Shown: positions 52,768-63,492 of the stretch, piece by piece | How positions within the stretch are numbered: position 1 is the stretch's first letter | Layout of the letters: each line of letters opens with the position of its first letter | NCBI GenBank assembly: GCA_905221605.1 | Contig: CAJNDS010000247.1 | Location: 419,138 to 483,137, forward strand | Length of the DNA stretch: 64,000 bases | Direction of reading: 5' to 3' | Source: Symbiodinium natans | Taxonomy: Eukaryota; Sar; Dinophyceae; Suessiales; Symbiodiniaceae | Notes under the pieces: model-generated | The model's input: the letters and a program-made list of their open reading frames with translations, nothing else | Databases searched by the model: none | What the model was told of the DNA's origin: nothing | Made by a program: the position numbers and the translations under genes

Positions 52768-53421
52768 ATGGCCCTCTCTTTGCGATTCCTGTCTCAAGCC
52801 TCCAAGAACATCGTGGCTCATGCACCATCGCCCAAGGCTGTGCGCACTCCCATCACACCAAAGACTCCCAAGACGCCAAGATCACCCCAGTCGCCTTTGA
52901 GTCCTTTGACTACGGCATGCTCTGGGTTGAGCTTCTTCCCAGCTGAGGAGGTCAAGCGAGTTCCCAAGAGTGGCACGGCACGGCAGCGTTCCGTCCACTT
53001 CGCTGACTCGGAAAGCAAAACTACTTGGGTTGGCAATGCGACCAGCCTGCTCAGCACACAGAGGGTCGGGGCCCTCATGGGGAACTCATTGCTTGGCGGA
53101 TTCCAACCCCAGCTACGTGTCCAAGCTGCAAACACAACCCTGCCGGACAGCCTCAGCGAGGAGGATGCCATGACATTGGCTACGGCCACACGAGCAGCGG
53201 TGTTGGCGCGTCAGGCGCGACAGGAAGATCGCTGCGTGCCAACTCCGCGCGTCTCGCTGGAGCCGACCTTTCCGGTGCTGCTCGGCCGACAGCCCAAGGT
53301 AGGCCCACCCTTACGAAGTTTCCCGGTGGATGAAGAGTCCTGTGCGCATGCTGCACGCCAAGCTTTCCTGGAGCAGCAGGAGCGCAGGGCCAGCCGAGCA
53401 ATGGTGAACTTCGTAGTGTGA
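52768..53421 (+). CDS. 217-residue protein with [S/T]P cluster and PP1-docking-like motif
   Basis: An intact single-exon frame from an ATG in CCATGG context to a stop at 53419-53421. Residues 21-46 hold about seven to eight Ser/Thr-Pro pairs (SPKAVRTPITPKTPKTPRSP), typical proline-directed kinase sites. Residues 74-78 (RSVHF) fit the RVxF consensus for docking to protein phosphatase 1, set in a basic then acidic context (ARQRSVHFADSES). Two Ala/Arg-rich helices follow (about 155-172 and 191-212). No globular domain recognised. A PP1 regulatory or targeting role is an inference from a short motif that also occurs by chance. It is the best single open frame in the window by composition. Confidence 0.62.
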   Translation: MALSLRFLSQASKNIVAHAPSPKAVRTPITPKTPKTPRSPQSPLSPLTTACSGLSFFPAEEVKRVPKSGTARQRSVHFADSESKTTWVGNATSLLSTQRVGALMGNSLLGGFQPQLRVQAANTTLPDSLSEEDAMTLATATRAAVLARQARQEDRCVPTPRVSLEPTFPVLLGRQPKVGPPLRSFPVDEESCAHAARQAFLEQQERRASRAMVNFVV

Positions 53422-53864
53422 GTGAAGTGTTACACTGATCCCCAGAGCAGCTTGATGGGGCAAAGGCTGCGATTTAAAAACGGCTGTATCGCTGCTTGAT
53501 GCGTTCTGCGGTGAGGCGTTGTACAGACTCCTCAGAAGCGAAAGTGAGCCTCCAGAGCCATCCGCGCAGCAATAGGAATTTGCGTCTCAAGGCCTGAGGA
53601 ATTCTGAGGAGCATGGTCCGCGTGGTGTCAGAGTAGCTGCTGTTTCAATGCTACTCAGCAAGTGGTCCTACCTCCAAAGCCTCTCCACAGTCCCTGAGCC
53701 GAAGAAGTTGCATAGAGCTGAAGATCCGAGCTGGGGTGCAGAGCCACGTCCCAGCTCGTGGCTTCGGCCAGCCTCCCTGTTGCTTAGAAGCTTCTCGAAG
53801 TTGTTTCCCCCCCGAAGATGCTTCTGCCAGGAAAAGGGTGCCCACCAGCGTGCTGTTTCATACA

Positions 53865-53942
53865 TATATATCTATATGTATGCATAAATAAATAAAACAA
53901 AATAAACAAATACAAATAAATAAATATATATATATATATAGC
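53865..53942. repeat. (TA)n and AAAT-rich tract
   Basis: TATA and AAATAAAT units over about 75 bp, between the RSVHF protein gene and the next exon. Confidence 0.9.
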
Positions 53943-53997
53943 TTTATTCCAGCTCCGCTTGTTTTTGACCCTGCAGCCATGCACAAGACGTCTGCAG

Positions 53998-54039
53998 AGG
54001 CAGTACCTCTCAGAGGTCGCCGAGCTTCGGGAGCTCTGG
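53998..54039 (+). CDS. Coiled-coil mini-exon
   Basis: From a CTGCAG acceptor to a GTTCAG donor, 14 codons: RQYLSEVAELRELW. It shows clear heptad-like Leu/Val spacing. Probably an exon of the coiled-coil gene. Confidence 0.45.
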
Positions 54040-54200
54040 GTTCAGGGGGCCGCCCTCTGGGGGTTGCAGTCTGCTGTGTCATGTTATTTTGGAGCCACTC
54101 TGAGACCGCAAACCTTAACAACATGTCTGAGAGCGCTGCTGATCCTAAACCCTCCGGACCACCCACGGCTGTCCTAAATTTCCCCAAGCGGCAACCACCA

Positions 54201-54251
54201 GATGATGCTGAAGGACCGCATACGCAACGCCACACTGAGCCCCTCCATGCA
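54201..54251 (+). CDS. Helical mini-exon
   Basis: After a CCACCAG acceptor: MMLKDRIRNATLSPSMQ, then GCGCTG, which could be a GC donor. Short, but the composition and junctions fit the neighbouring exons. Confidence 0.35.
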
Positions 54252-54533
54252 GGCGCTGGGCTTTACAAGAGCCGCCCATTTTTTTTCCTTGTCCTCAGTT
54301 TAGGTTCCGGCTGAAAGCCTTGCCCAATAGCACAGCTCCAAAGGTTCCTGGATGAAAGCCCTGTTTGGGGTTGCGGGTTTTGGATTCAATGGCTTCAGGG
54401 TGTAGGAACTAGTGGCAATCTTGAGGCTCGAGGCGCCTTGCATTGCAGTGGGCGGAGGCTGCGCTGGCGGAAGTCTCGGACGAAGGCGATGGCGGTGATC
54501 ACGGTATCTACCGCAGCGCCCTCGATAATCTCG

Positions 54534-54665
54534 CTCTCTCTCTCCCTCTCTCTCTCTCTCTTCTCTTTTGTTGTTTTTTTCAATTGTTTTTAGTTTTTCC
54601 TGTTTCGTTCTCTTTCTTTATCTTTCTTGCTCTTTATTTATCTTTCTTGCTCTTTCTTTCTTTCA
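54534..54665. repeat. (CT)n and pyrimidine-rich tract
   Basis: A (CT)n run at 54534-54562, followed by a TTTC-rich tract ending in an AG-like acceptor (TTTCAG) at 54666. It resembles a very long polypyrimidine tract. Confidence 0.85.
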
Positions 54666-55129
54666 GAAATGAGCTTTCAAGATGCGGGTCCTCTTTGCCA
54701 GGGCATTGGAGTTGCAGAGTTCACTCAGATTCTTAGTCTTCGGCTTCGGCGCGTTTCTGTCACTACTTTCAGAATGTAGGTCTTGGGGTGTGGAAGTTCA
54801 GTTTGCTCTCGCCCACAACACCCCAAAGCCTGTATCCCCCAACATGCCAAGAAACCGCTACCCAGCACTGTTGAGCTTATTCCTCAAGCAGCCATTGCAT
54901 GATGCTACAACCCTCAGCGTTACGCACGTTACTCAAGCAGAAGCACGTCCATTTCTGACGTCAGCACTTCCAAGAACACCATTCGCAGTCCTGTGTGCCC
55001 TGAGTTTTTCTTAGTTTTGTGTGCTCCAAGCATGTGAAGGGCTCGGGCCAACCAAGCAATCCTCCTTATCTCCTGCCATTGGCGCAAAGTGCATGATGAA
55101 CTGGCATGTGAGGATTTCAGCCTGAGATA

Positions 55130-55222
55130 GCCCTCGACGAGAAGACCCGAGAGTACTTCAAGGCTGGCAAGCGCCCATGCGAGTTGTCTGCCTTACTGGG
55201 GCTTGTGGAAGTCGCGAGCTAG
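55130..55222 (+). CDS. Coding-like exon, unknown
   Basis: A plus frame reads IALDEKTREYFKAGKRPCEL, then SALLGLVEVAS to a stop. The charged first half is helix-like. It belongs to the plus-strand series. Confidence 0.3.
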   Translation, partial: ALDEKTREYFKAGKRPCELSALLGLVEVAS

Positions 55223-55494
55223 ATAACCTCTACTTGCAGCTTTGAGAGCTGGTAGCCAGCCAAGAGCACTATTGTGGTTTTGGCATCAGTTTAATGATGT
55301 GGGTATTTCCGAAAATAGGGGACCCCTTGTATACCCCCTTATACACTTTCATCCTTACTACAGGACATCCCCAAAAGCTCGGAAGCCCCCCCATGTTTGG
55401 CAGCCATATCAACGCTCCGGAGCCATAGTGGTCTCCAGCCCCAAGTCCCAAATTCAGACCGAACCAAAGAAATCCTAAAAGCAAAGCTCTAAAG

Positions 55495-56120
55495 TCAGAA
55501 GTCTGCACGAATTTGAAAGCAACATGAGCGAAAAGTACAGCAGTGCCGTCTTCCTGCACAATGCGCACGTAGTGTGGGGTGGCATTCTTTAAACGACCAT
55601 AGGCCCAACGTGCGCGATAAGATGTTTTCGGCCATTGTAATCCCACAGGCAGCAATGCAAGAGAACATGAAGATCGCTCTGACGAAGGGCGCGCAGCCAA
55701 GACTCTGGCTGTCTGGAGCATTGTAGCACGCAAGTTCTGCTAGGTATGCGTGTGCAGCAGAAGCCGCATAAGCACATTCTTCTTTCGTCATGGTAGGTGT
55801 GGGAAGGCCTAGACGGTGGATCTGTGTCTGTGCGGGTGCTACTTTCAGCGTCCTCGCATCAGGCGCCGCGGCCGCTGGTGAGACGATGCGACCTGACCGT
55901 TCTTTAAAGGGTTTGGGCGCCAGGGTGCTTTCGAGTAGAAGCAGAACGAGCTGTTGAGGGTGTAGTGCAAGGCCGTGCCAGGAAGATTGAAAGTGGGTGT
56001 GCTTTCCTGAAATGCAGTCTTTGTCTGGCCTTGGGCAGTTTTACATGCGTGCAAAACCTTCCACACGACACATTCCACGAGCAGCATGCAAGGGCAGCTA
56101 GCGTCACTGAAGACCTTCAC
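55495..56120 (-). CDS. Possible minus-strand gene inside the plus block
   Basis: Two minus frames of good composition: 55791-55495 (MTKEECAYAASAAHAYLAEL, then FVRAIFMFSCIAACGITMAE) and 56120-55845 (MKVFSDASCPCMLLVECVVW). Both begin with Met. A plus frame over the second (55965-56162) is also protein-like, so the strand call is weak. If real, it would interrupt the otherwise plus-strand series. Confidence 0.25.
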
Positions 56121-56380
56121 AGTTCTGAAGGCGGCATCGTTGACCGCAGTGGCGGGGCATAAGGAGTAGGGATGTCAGAGCCCAAGCCCTTGGCTGAGGG
56201 GTAGGTTTGCTTACTTCGCCCGTAAGTACCCTCGCCTGTATGTACCCTGAGCTCGTAGCAAGCCGTATACAGGCACGGGCCCTGTGTAGACCCTCAAACG
56301 GTCACCTTCCCCGAGGGGCCAACACACAGGTCCTTAGCCAGACCCAAGCCCCTCGAACATCATCTGCCCGGGCCAGACAG

Positions 56381-59300
56381 CTACTCATGGCCCAGCTGAA
56401 CGATGCCCAAAGCGAGTCCCGAACTGAGCCTTCATATTGTCGAGGGCGTGGTAGAACGGTATGAGTGCTTGCAGAGTCTGGGCTTGAACTCAACGGGTGT
56501 CTTCATCTTCAAGTTCCTTAGGACAGGCGCCCAGTGCAGGCCGCATTTCGGAACGCCACAGAAAACCTGAGGCTGGAGAAGCTCAGAGAGCAGCTTGTGC
56601 CGGCCCAAGAGAGAGTTGACGACATCTTGAACCTCCGCCAATTTGGGGTCCCTTCTGCTTGAAGGCGCTTTTGAAGGCAATTCTAATCCTTTCTGGGCAT
56701 GCAAGGATTTCCATCTTCAGGAAGCTCATACAGTCCTGACAGGGAGTGCTGGCTTCCATGAGCCATTGTAGCACGGCTGACATCTGAAACGCCCGCCAAG
56801 GAAGCTGCTCTGCTGCAGGCGCAGCTCAGTGAGGGCATGGAAAAGCGACCGCCGCCGCCGAGGCACGCGTGGAATACTGCCATACGCCCTACAATCCCTT
56901 GATTCTGAGCACTCTTGCACGGCTACGTGTCCGAAAGCCCCTGGCATTGTAGCGGCATAACTACACAAGCTCTCTTCCTTTGCCTTTGATCCGCTGGCAC
57001 GACAGAGTAGCTGTGAAACCATGCCCGATTCCTAGAAGGCCCGGCCGCTTTATGGCGGTTTACGAAAATAGGGGGACCCCTATGGACCCCTAATAGAGAT
57101 CCTCAAATGATAGGATCCCCCTTACTTGATAGGATCCCCTTACTTGTGGGGCCCTACACATCCCACACACCCGCTTTATCACCCTGCCAAGTCCTCAAAA
57201 CCCCCCCACCCCATATGGCGAGGAAGGTGTCTGTGGTGGACACGTCCTCCCAGGAGCAAGTACGGGGCCATGGCTTTGCTTACGTTCTGTTGTGCTCTCC
57301 GGCGGTGGTGGGGGGTGGGGAGGTTTTGGGTAAACCATGGCTCTTTGATTTCTGTGTTGAGATTGTCCTGCGAGCTTTGACTCTGCTAGCTGGTAGGGAG
57401 GCGGTGTAGCCGTAGCGGAAAACGTTCGCTCGCCCCAACTTGGTCTGTACACTGGCAGAACCTTCAGATCTACATTCGCCCATCTTTGTTGTCCAATGCC
57501 CTTTCAAGTAACCAACCGTCAAACCTTCACACCATGAGCCCTTCACCTTCCTAAACTAAACGCGAAGTCCAGAGTCAACAATCTAACCTCCAACAGTCAT
57601 CAACCCCGAACCCGTAGAAACTCTGCTCAGCCGGAACACTAGTTTACGGAAGATGCTTTTCAGTATTCGCTTGAGCGGAAGTTGAGCGTCTGCGATACAA
57701 GCCTTGTACTGTCGTGAACCAGAAAAGTTCCTAGCACGCGTTTCCTGTGTTCGGTCCTCCTCAGGCCAAAAAAGCAGAATCTGTACATCCTGAAATGTAA
57801 AACAAGAGATAGCACAATAGGCCATAAAGTATGATGTATGGCTTACACTACATCACAAAGGGGCACAGAACGAACAACAAAAATGTAGTACAACCGGGGT
57901 AATTAAGTACAATCTACTTTTAATTCTCATTAGAGAACCACTGACTAAGTCCCTCCAAGATACCCTAAACCCTAAACCCTAAACCCTAAACCCTAAACCC
58001 TAAACCCTAAACCCTAAACCCTAAACCCTAAACCCTAAACCCCAAACACTACTTCCTAAACCCTCCCAAAGCCATTTTGGCGAGGCAAAGAAACTCCAGG
58101 CAGAGTTAGACGCCCTGCGCTCCGAGCTCGGCCCTTGGAAAGGCTTGGTCTCAAGCTTCGGAAAGGGGAAATTAGGGGAATTAGGGTGTAGGGTTTAGGG
58201 TTTAGGGTTTAGGGTTGACGGTGTAGGGTTTATAGGGTTAAATCAAGGGCAGTCGTAGGACGCTTTGAGGTTAGATTCCACCGGGTGACAGGCCGAAGAA
58301 TGCTGTGAGCCCTGCTTAAGCTCCGAACGAAGCACGGTCCTCCGTCTCGATTCCCACAAAGACCAGCTGCTTAAACCCTAAACCCTAAACCCTAAACCCT
58401 AAACCCTAAACCCTAAACCCTAAACCCTAAACCCTAAACCCTAAACCCTAAACCCTAAACCCTAAACCCTAAACCAGCCTCAAACATACCCAAGGTTCGA
58501 AGCCGCGAAGCAGGACTCCGAGAGGCATCGTGGCATCCTCCAGGCGAGGCGCTTGTGCTTGTGCCCCTCTGAGGTTCCAGTCGAAGCCGGTTTAGGGGTT
58601 ATTAATAATAATGATAATAATAATAGTAAAAAGAGTCATAATAGTAATAGTAGTAATATTATTAATCATAGTAAAAATGATAATAATAATAACAATAATA
58701 ACAATAAGAATATTGTAGAACTCGGACTCGCTCTGCACCTTCCCCGCCGCTGCATGGAATTGGTCTCTCGGGCTCCGGAGAGACAAGCCCCACTTTCTCT
58801 TTTGGCCGCAGCAATGCTTTGCTCACGAATCCCTCATCCTGAGCCTGAGAGGCCGCAGACACCCTAAACCCTAAACCCGAAACCCTAAACCCCAAACCCT
58901 AAACCCTAAACCCTAAACCCGAAACCCCAAAGCCCAAACCCTAAACCCTAAACCCTGTCATGCAGAGCCTGCGGCATCCTGCAAGGTGTTCGGCCTCGAT
59001 GCCAATGCTTCCCTTGACGATGCCAGGACATTCTCTCGATCGATCGTGCGGATTTGGGAGCTTTCGGGGGATGTTGGGGCAACTTTTCGTGTCCTCCACT
59101 TTGGTTGCTCCCGGAACCTGAAAACTTCATGGTTCGTCCGGATGCTTGGGGGGGCCTGGGCTTGACACTGTGGGCCAGTTCCTGCAATCGTGGGGAGTGC
59201 CCTGCGGAAGAGAGGCTGCAGTGAACTGCAGTGTAACAGGGGACTGCAAGAAGGGAGTCTGACTTTCAGAGCTGACCACACGCCTTGTCTCTACATCTCT

Positions 59301-62300
59301 GCGCCGTGAAGCCCTGAACGAAGGAAGCTCTGGGACTCCCTGAACACACCGGTGGACGACTGGTCTGAGGAGGCTCAGAAAGTTTCTTGGGGCTCTGGAA
59401 TTCTGGGGTCTGACTGAAAGGCTTGTCGACTTAGGCTTCTTGGTACTCTTGGGTTTTGAGTTGAATGCAGATCCTTTTTTTCTGGCCGGTCCTGTGCGAC
59501 GTCCGCGAGGACTGCTGAAAAGATTGGGCTCTGAGGAGTGAGTTCTCCTGCAGGGCCTGCTGGAGCGTGAGCCACGACTCGCCATGACTCGCCTGGTCAT
59601 TCGAGAGGAAGACTCACTTCCCACTCACACGGGACAGGGAAATGGCAAGGTCAACAATGAGGGGGCCTCGATGCATGTTTCCCACCGCAGCCTGCACTGG
59701 GCTTGTTGGCTGATGGCTGGCCATTGCAACTCAGGTCGTGATGCTATGTGAGGTGCGACATAGAGGTGGGAACTCAGGCTGTGCTTCCAAAGCACATGTA
59801 AGTTTTGTAAAGAGGTATGGCCAGACTCTCTGGACTCCTGCTCCCTATACCAGCCCTGTATTATGATTCTTGCCTGCCTCGCGTGCCAAACGCCGCCACC
59901 CCCCACACCTCTCTGAGCACGGCGTCGTGGCATTCCTTCCGCACGGCGGCTCATGGGATTGACCGTGGCAGCCATCTCTGCCTGCACCGTGCATTCTTCT
60001 CATGTCATCGCGCCCTTGATGACTCAGCCCTGCATAGACTTCGACTGCAGCCTGACCAGCCGATTCCAAGATTGATCACTGTGGAAACCAATGCTTTTCA
60101 GTTATGTGGATTGGATGAGCTCTCATGAGCCTTCACCCACGTCACCCAAAACAGAAGGTTGAATGGTGAGGGATCGGTTAAGTTTAACATCCCATAACGC
60201 ATGGCTTCATGGCTTTTATAAGGGGCTTGGCTACGAAAAAAGTGGCCGACCGCAGCAGATTGCAGAGGTTCCCAATTTCATCGCAGAAGGTGCGTGATGA
60301 AACCTCTGCAGAATTTAAGTGGTGTGGGTACGAGGTCGGCAGAGAACATCTGAAGACACTGCTCCCTGTGTAGTTCCCGAATATTCCCTAATGTTCCGTT
60401 ACATGCCCAGGTGCAGAAGCTACGCGAGAAGAACAAGACCCTGCGGCAACAGTCGAAGACGCTGGAGGAGGAGCTAGCAGAGTCCGGAACCCAGCTTGGA
60501 GGTTTCGGATTTCTTTCTGCTCATGAGACAGGGGGCTTAGATGACATCTGACATCTTTGCTTCTGGTATTGGGGCAACTCAGCTAATTGTTTGGTCTGTG
60601 GAGGTTTGCCATGATTGTAAATGTTGGCCGCAGCTGTGTGTCCTCCTCTCGCTTTAGGGTCTCACTATGCACGCCCGGAGCCCAGATGCTAAGCGAACCC
60701 CAAGCCCGGAGCCCTAAGCCCGAAGCCCGAAGCCTTAAAACCCTAAGCCCCAAACCCAACTGCTTCGACTCCTCTGAGGTTGAAGAAGAAGAACCACGAG
60801 GAACTCTGCCGGAAGCTCCAAGGCCAAGTCACCGCGCGAGCCACAGAGTTGGCTTGCGGGCTGCGGCGGTTGACTGCCGTTCGGGCTTTCCGGACCTTTA
60901 GGGTTTGGGGGCTTGGGGGTTTAGGGTTTAGGGTTTAGGGTTTAGGGTTCCCCTAACCCCCAAGGACAGAAAGCTACAAGCTGGATCCTGGAGTACAGCG
61001 ACAGCACTGGACAAGAAATGTTGTTTTGTAAAGAGGGTACCATCAGTTTCCGAAATAAGCCACCTCAAAGCATGCGGGTGTCCTCGAATTCTTGACCCAG
61101 TCCTCGGATCCCCCAAATCAGCATTTCCGGCCGCGGTTCCCCCCCCCCATGTCTTCTTAAACGCTGCCGTCACCGTAGCTGCACGGCCAAGGACCTGCAA
61201 GCAGAGGTCGAGAAACTCAAGAGCCCCAGCTGCAAGAGACGCTACTCGCGCGGCTAGTCAGGTCCGGGAGGCTTTCGGAAGCGCTTAGAATGTAAAGCAG
61301 TCGTTAAGCTCTGAACCCTGGCAGGTTGTACGGGCTGAGGGAGGGCTTAGGGTACATTTCGCAGGCGGCCAGGACGGCAAGCCGTCGGAATCGGCCGTGT
61401 GTACGATTAGCACGCACCGAAAAAGAACCCTGCACTAGGCCTGTCTACATCCACGACTTCAGACTCCACGGCTCTCCGCACCGAGTGAAACCTCCCAAGC
61501 CACGGGTCCCAAATCGGCCGGTTCCGAGGCAGCAGCTGGCCACCAAGAACATCCCATCGAAGGGCCGGGGCACCTGTGGGGTGACCGTGTTGCCGTTTAA
61601 ACTTCTTGGTACTGGAGCGTCGAGGGCCGCAGAGCTTGTTAAGAGGCGCTGCGCCCCGAGGCGATGAGAAAGAGGACATGGAAGCGCTGAAGAGGCCCAA
61701 GGGACAAGGGAGGTCTCAGGTTGTGAGGCAAGTTGCATGGTTTGAGGCAGGCTTTGATGCTCCGAGGGTAGCTCGCCTCCTTCACAGGCTTCAACTTCCG
61801 TGATTGCTCAGTTGCGCACAGGAAGGCTGAATGGGCTTCATTGGGCTTCAGTGCATGATGGCGCAAGGACTTGTACTGTCATTCTGCAGCGTGCACTCAG
61901 CAAATCGCAGGCAGCTGGCATTGTTGAAGAAGCAGGTCGAATCCCAGGGCAAGGGCGACGCCCACGGCCCAGCCTGAAACCCCCTTGCATCCTTTGCCAT
62001 TGACTTCGAAGCCTCAGCGGGTAGCCTGTGAGCCGTCGAAGTGCTCCGAGTGCGTGCCTCTGCAATGTTCTTGGTTTGCACCTGCGAAAACGAAAAGCGA
62101 AGACTCGGACTTCGTATTTTCCGTCAGATGCTCTCTCCGGACTTCATGTTTTGAGCATTAGCAGGATTCGGGGGATGTGGGCTTCAGCTCCCAGGCCATG
62201 AAGGACCTGATGAAGCAGAACGAAGCGCTGGACGGGCTTTGTTTAGGGTAGGGAGACCTCCAGGCATCGTTTGCCCGCTTTGCAGACCCCACCACCGAAA

Positions 62301-63411
62301 TCTGAGAACCTGCAGTTGGGCGTGCCGGGCTGAGACTTATCTGGAACCTTGTTGGCGGAAGTTAGTTTAGGAGGGCTTGGAATTTAGGGTACTTTTTTTG
62401 GGGGTTGGGCCCTGAGCCTTGACGCTCCCCCCCGAGCCAGGAGTCGGAGCTCGCGAAGCTGAAGCAGCAGCTGTCGGAGAAGGTGGCGGAGGTCCAGGAG
62501 ACAACCAAGGCCATGGACTGGGGTTATGGGTGTTCGGAAACTTCAGGGGTTCTTCAGCTGCGGGTTTTCTGTAGGGATGCGCGTCGGGGTAGGCCCAATT
62601 GTGGTTGACAAAAACCCTCAACCGTAAATGTGCGGCGAGGGCAAATCTCGGCAGGCAATCGGCTTCAGTTTAGGATTTTAGGGTTGGCGTTTATACGGTT
62701 TTATGGGCTTTGGGGTTTTGGGGTTTTGGGTCAAGAATTTGGGGGCTTGGGCTTGGCTCAAGGCTTACAGGGTCGGTGGTGAACCCTCATGTTGGCATCT
62801 GAACTGCCAGGCAGCGGAGACGGCGAGGAGAGCGATTCAGGGTTGTGTTTTTTCTTCTCGGGGGTATGCTTACTTTTTCCGGTAGCTGAGCTGTATTTTG
62901 TTTTAAACTGTTGGGTTGTTAATTTTGTATATGATATCTGAATACAACAAGTCTCATTCTCATCGAAGGTGAACCGAACATGTCAGAAGATTCCTCCGCT
63001 CCTGGATGCTGAGCTCTGGCCCTTGTTTATTGCATGGCTTTCAACGCCAGCAGAAGTTGCGCGGCTCGACGCTTCCCAGGAGGCAGTCTACGGACCTCAT
63101 GAGCCAGATGGAGCTCATGCGAAAGGAGCTCGAGCGAGCCAAGAAGGACTCGAGTTGGATAGGGTTCCAGCCGTAAACCCAAGAGCCCAATGCCTAAACT
63201 TCAAAGAACAGTGCCTTGCTCACCACAAGATCGCACATGTTTGGAACTTGTAACCCTGAACCCGAAACCCGAAACCCTAAAGCCCTAAAGCCTAAAGCCT
63301 AAACCCTAAACCCTAAACCATAAAGCCTAAAGCCCTAAACCCCAAAGCTGTAAACCCCCCCCTAAAACCCTAAACAAGCTTGAACAGGACCTGGCCGAGG
63401 AGCGCCGCCTC
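56381..63411 (+). CDS. Multi-exon coiled-coil protein gene with telomere-like repeats in its introns
   Basis: At least 13 short plus-strand exons show heptad spacing of Leu/Ile/Val with many Glu, Lys and Gln: 56381-56427, 56540-56647, 56801-56850, 58085-58130, 58333-58368, 58514-58543, 60411-60501, 60779-60851, 61192-61221, 61911-61948, 62195-62235, 62441-62522, 62811-62841, 63080-63163 and 63379-63411. Examples are ENLRLEKLREQLVPAQERVD, VQKLREKNKTLRQQSKTLEE, ESELAKLKQQLSEKVAEVQE and LMSQMELMRKELERAKKDSS. Most have AG acceptors and GT or GC donors. Not all neighbouring phases match, so exons are missing or edges are off by a few bases. It is probably a long cytoskeletal, tethering or structural protein. 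No globular domain or known family was recognised, and it could be more than one gene. Confidence 0.55.
56540..56647 (+). CDS. Coiled-coil exon, 36 codons
   Basis: From a GTGCAG acceptor to a GTCCCT donor, in phase 0 at both ends: AAFRNATENLRLEKLREQLV, then PAQERVDDILNLRQFG. This is the longest clean exon of the coiled-coil series. Confidence 0.55.
57963..58044 (-). repeat. Near-perfect (CCCTAAA)n array, about 11 copies
   Basis: Eleven or so uninterrupted CCCTAAA heptamers (TTTAGGG on minus), ending 41 bp before the coiled-coil exon at 58085. The homogeneity contrasts with the degenerate arrays at 28-31 kb and suggests recent expansion. Confidence 0.97.
58190..58250 (+). repeat. Short TTTAGGG array, opposite orientation
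   Basis: Three perfect TTTAGGG units plus degenerate ones (TGTAGGG, TTATAGGG) just downstream of the 58085 exon, facing the array on its other side. The exon thus sits inside an inverted pair of telomere-like arrays. Confidence 0.93.
58373..58474 (-). repeat. Perfect (CCCTAAA)n array, about 14 copies
   Basis: The longest perfect heptamer array in the window. It begins directly after the coiled-coil exon at 58333-58368, within a few bases of the putative donor. Confidence 0.97.
58514..58543 (+). CDS. 30-nt micro-exon with GC donor
   Basis: A GAAGCAG acceptor, ten codons DSERHRGILQ, then GCGAGG, the same donor hexamer used after the TPR exon at 47151-47207. Very short, but the shared donor motif and helical composition support it. 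Confidence 0.4.
58597..58712. repeat. (AAT)n-type trinucleotide tract
   Basis: AAT and GATAAT units with scattered substitutions over about 115 bp. Confidence 0.92.
58861..58955 (-). repeat. (CCCTAAA)n array with variants
   Basis: About 13 heptamers, including CCCGAAA and CCCCAAA variants. It lies directly before a plus-strand coding-like segment. Confidence 0.95.
58956..59165 (+). CDS. Coding-like exon, unknown
   Basis: A plus frame reads SCKVFGLDANASLDDARTFS, RSIVRIWELSGDVGATFRVL and HFGCSRNLKTSWFVRMLGGA to a stop at about 59163. It is well composed but not coiled-coil, so it is either a globular part of the same protein or another gene. Confidence 0.33.
   Translation, partial: CHAEPAASCKVFGLDANASLDDARTFSRSIVRIWELSGDVGATFRVLHFGCSRNLKTSWFVRMLGGAWA
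59170..60410. other. No convincing gene
   Basis: Overlapping frames on both strands (59127-59624 minus, Ser/Arg/Pro-rich; 59817-60128 plus) without clear preference. Likely a long intron or spacer between coiled-coil exons. Confidence 0.25.
60411..60501 (+). CDS. Coiled-coil exon, 30 codons
   Basis: From a GCCCAG acceptor to a GT donor: VQKLREKNKTLRQQSKTLEE, then ELAESGTQLG. Textbook coiled-coil composition. With the exon at 62441 it is the most convincing member of the series. Confidence 0.6.
60904..60950 (+). repeat. TTTAGGG array in a coiled-coil-gene intron
   Basis: About six heptamers, the last four perfect, in the intron between the exons at 60779 and 61192. Confidence 0.95.
62441..62522 (+). 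CDS. Coiled-coil exon, 27 codons
   Basis: From a CGAGCCAG acceptor to a GTTATG donor: ESELAKLKQQLSEKVAEVQE, then TTKAMDW. Clear heptads. The flanking introns carry degenerate TTTAGGG and GGTTTTGG tracts. Confidence 0.6.
63247..63377 (-). repeat. CCCTAAA-type array, degenerate, abutting an exon
   Basis: Units such as CCCGAAA, CCCTAAAG, GCCTAAA and CCCTAAA run up to the AG acceptor of the coiled-coil exon at 63379. The acceptor itself lies in TAAACAAG, which suggests the repeat supplies sequence at the 3' splice site. Confidence 0.93.
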
Positions 63412-63461
63412 GGACTCAGCGCTTCCCTCCCCAAATGAAGGCTTACGGTTTAGATTTGATG

Positions 63462-63492
63462 AGTATATAGGGTTTAGGGTTTAGGGTTTAGG
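63462..63492 (+). repeat. TTTAGGG array, about four copies
   Basis: Short perfect array, opposite in orientation to the one at 63247-63377. The two flank the last coiled-coil exon. Confidence 0.95.

Noticed and set aside
55300..57200. Similar GAAAATAGGGGACCCC-type blocks at 55.3 and 57.06 kb (and weakly 63.56 kb) as a named element
   Set aside because: Similarity is short and G/C-biased. I could not define ends or a unit.
58069..58079. GCCATTTTGGC resembles the core of the dinoflagellate spliced-leader sequence
   Set aside because: The 5' CCGTA and 3' CTCAAG parts are missing, and the 11-mer is a small self-complementary sequence that can occur by chance.
57963..63492. TTTAGGG arrays as a true chromosome end
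   Set aside because: Unique sequence and exons lie on both sides, and arrays occur in both orientations, so they are interstitial.
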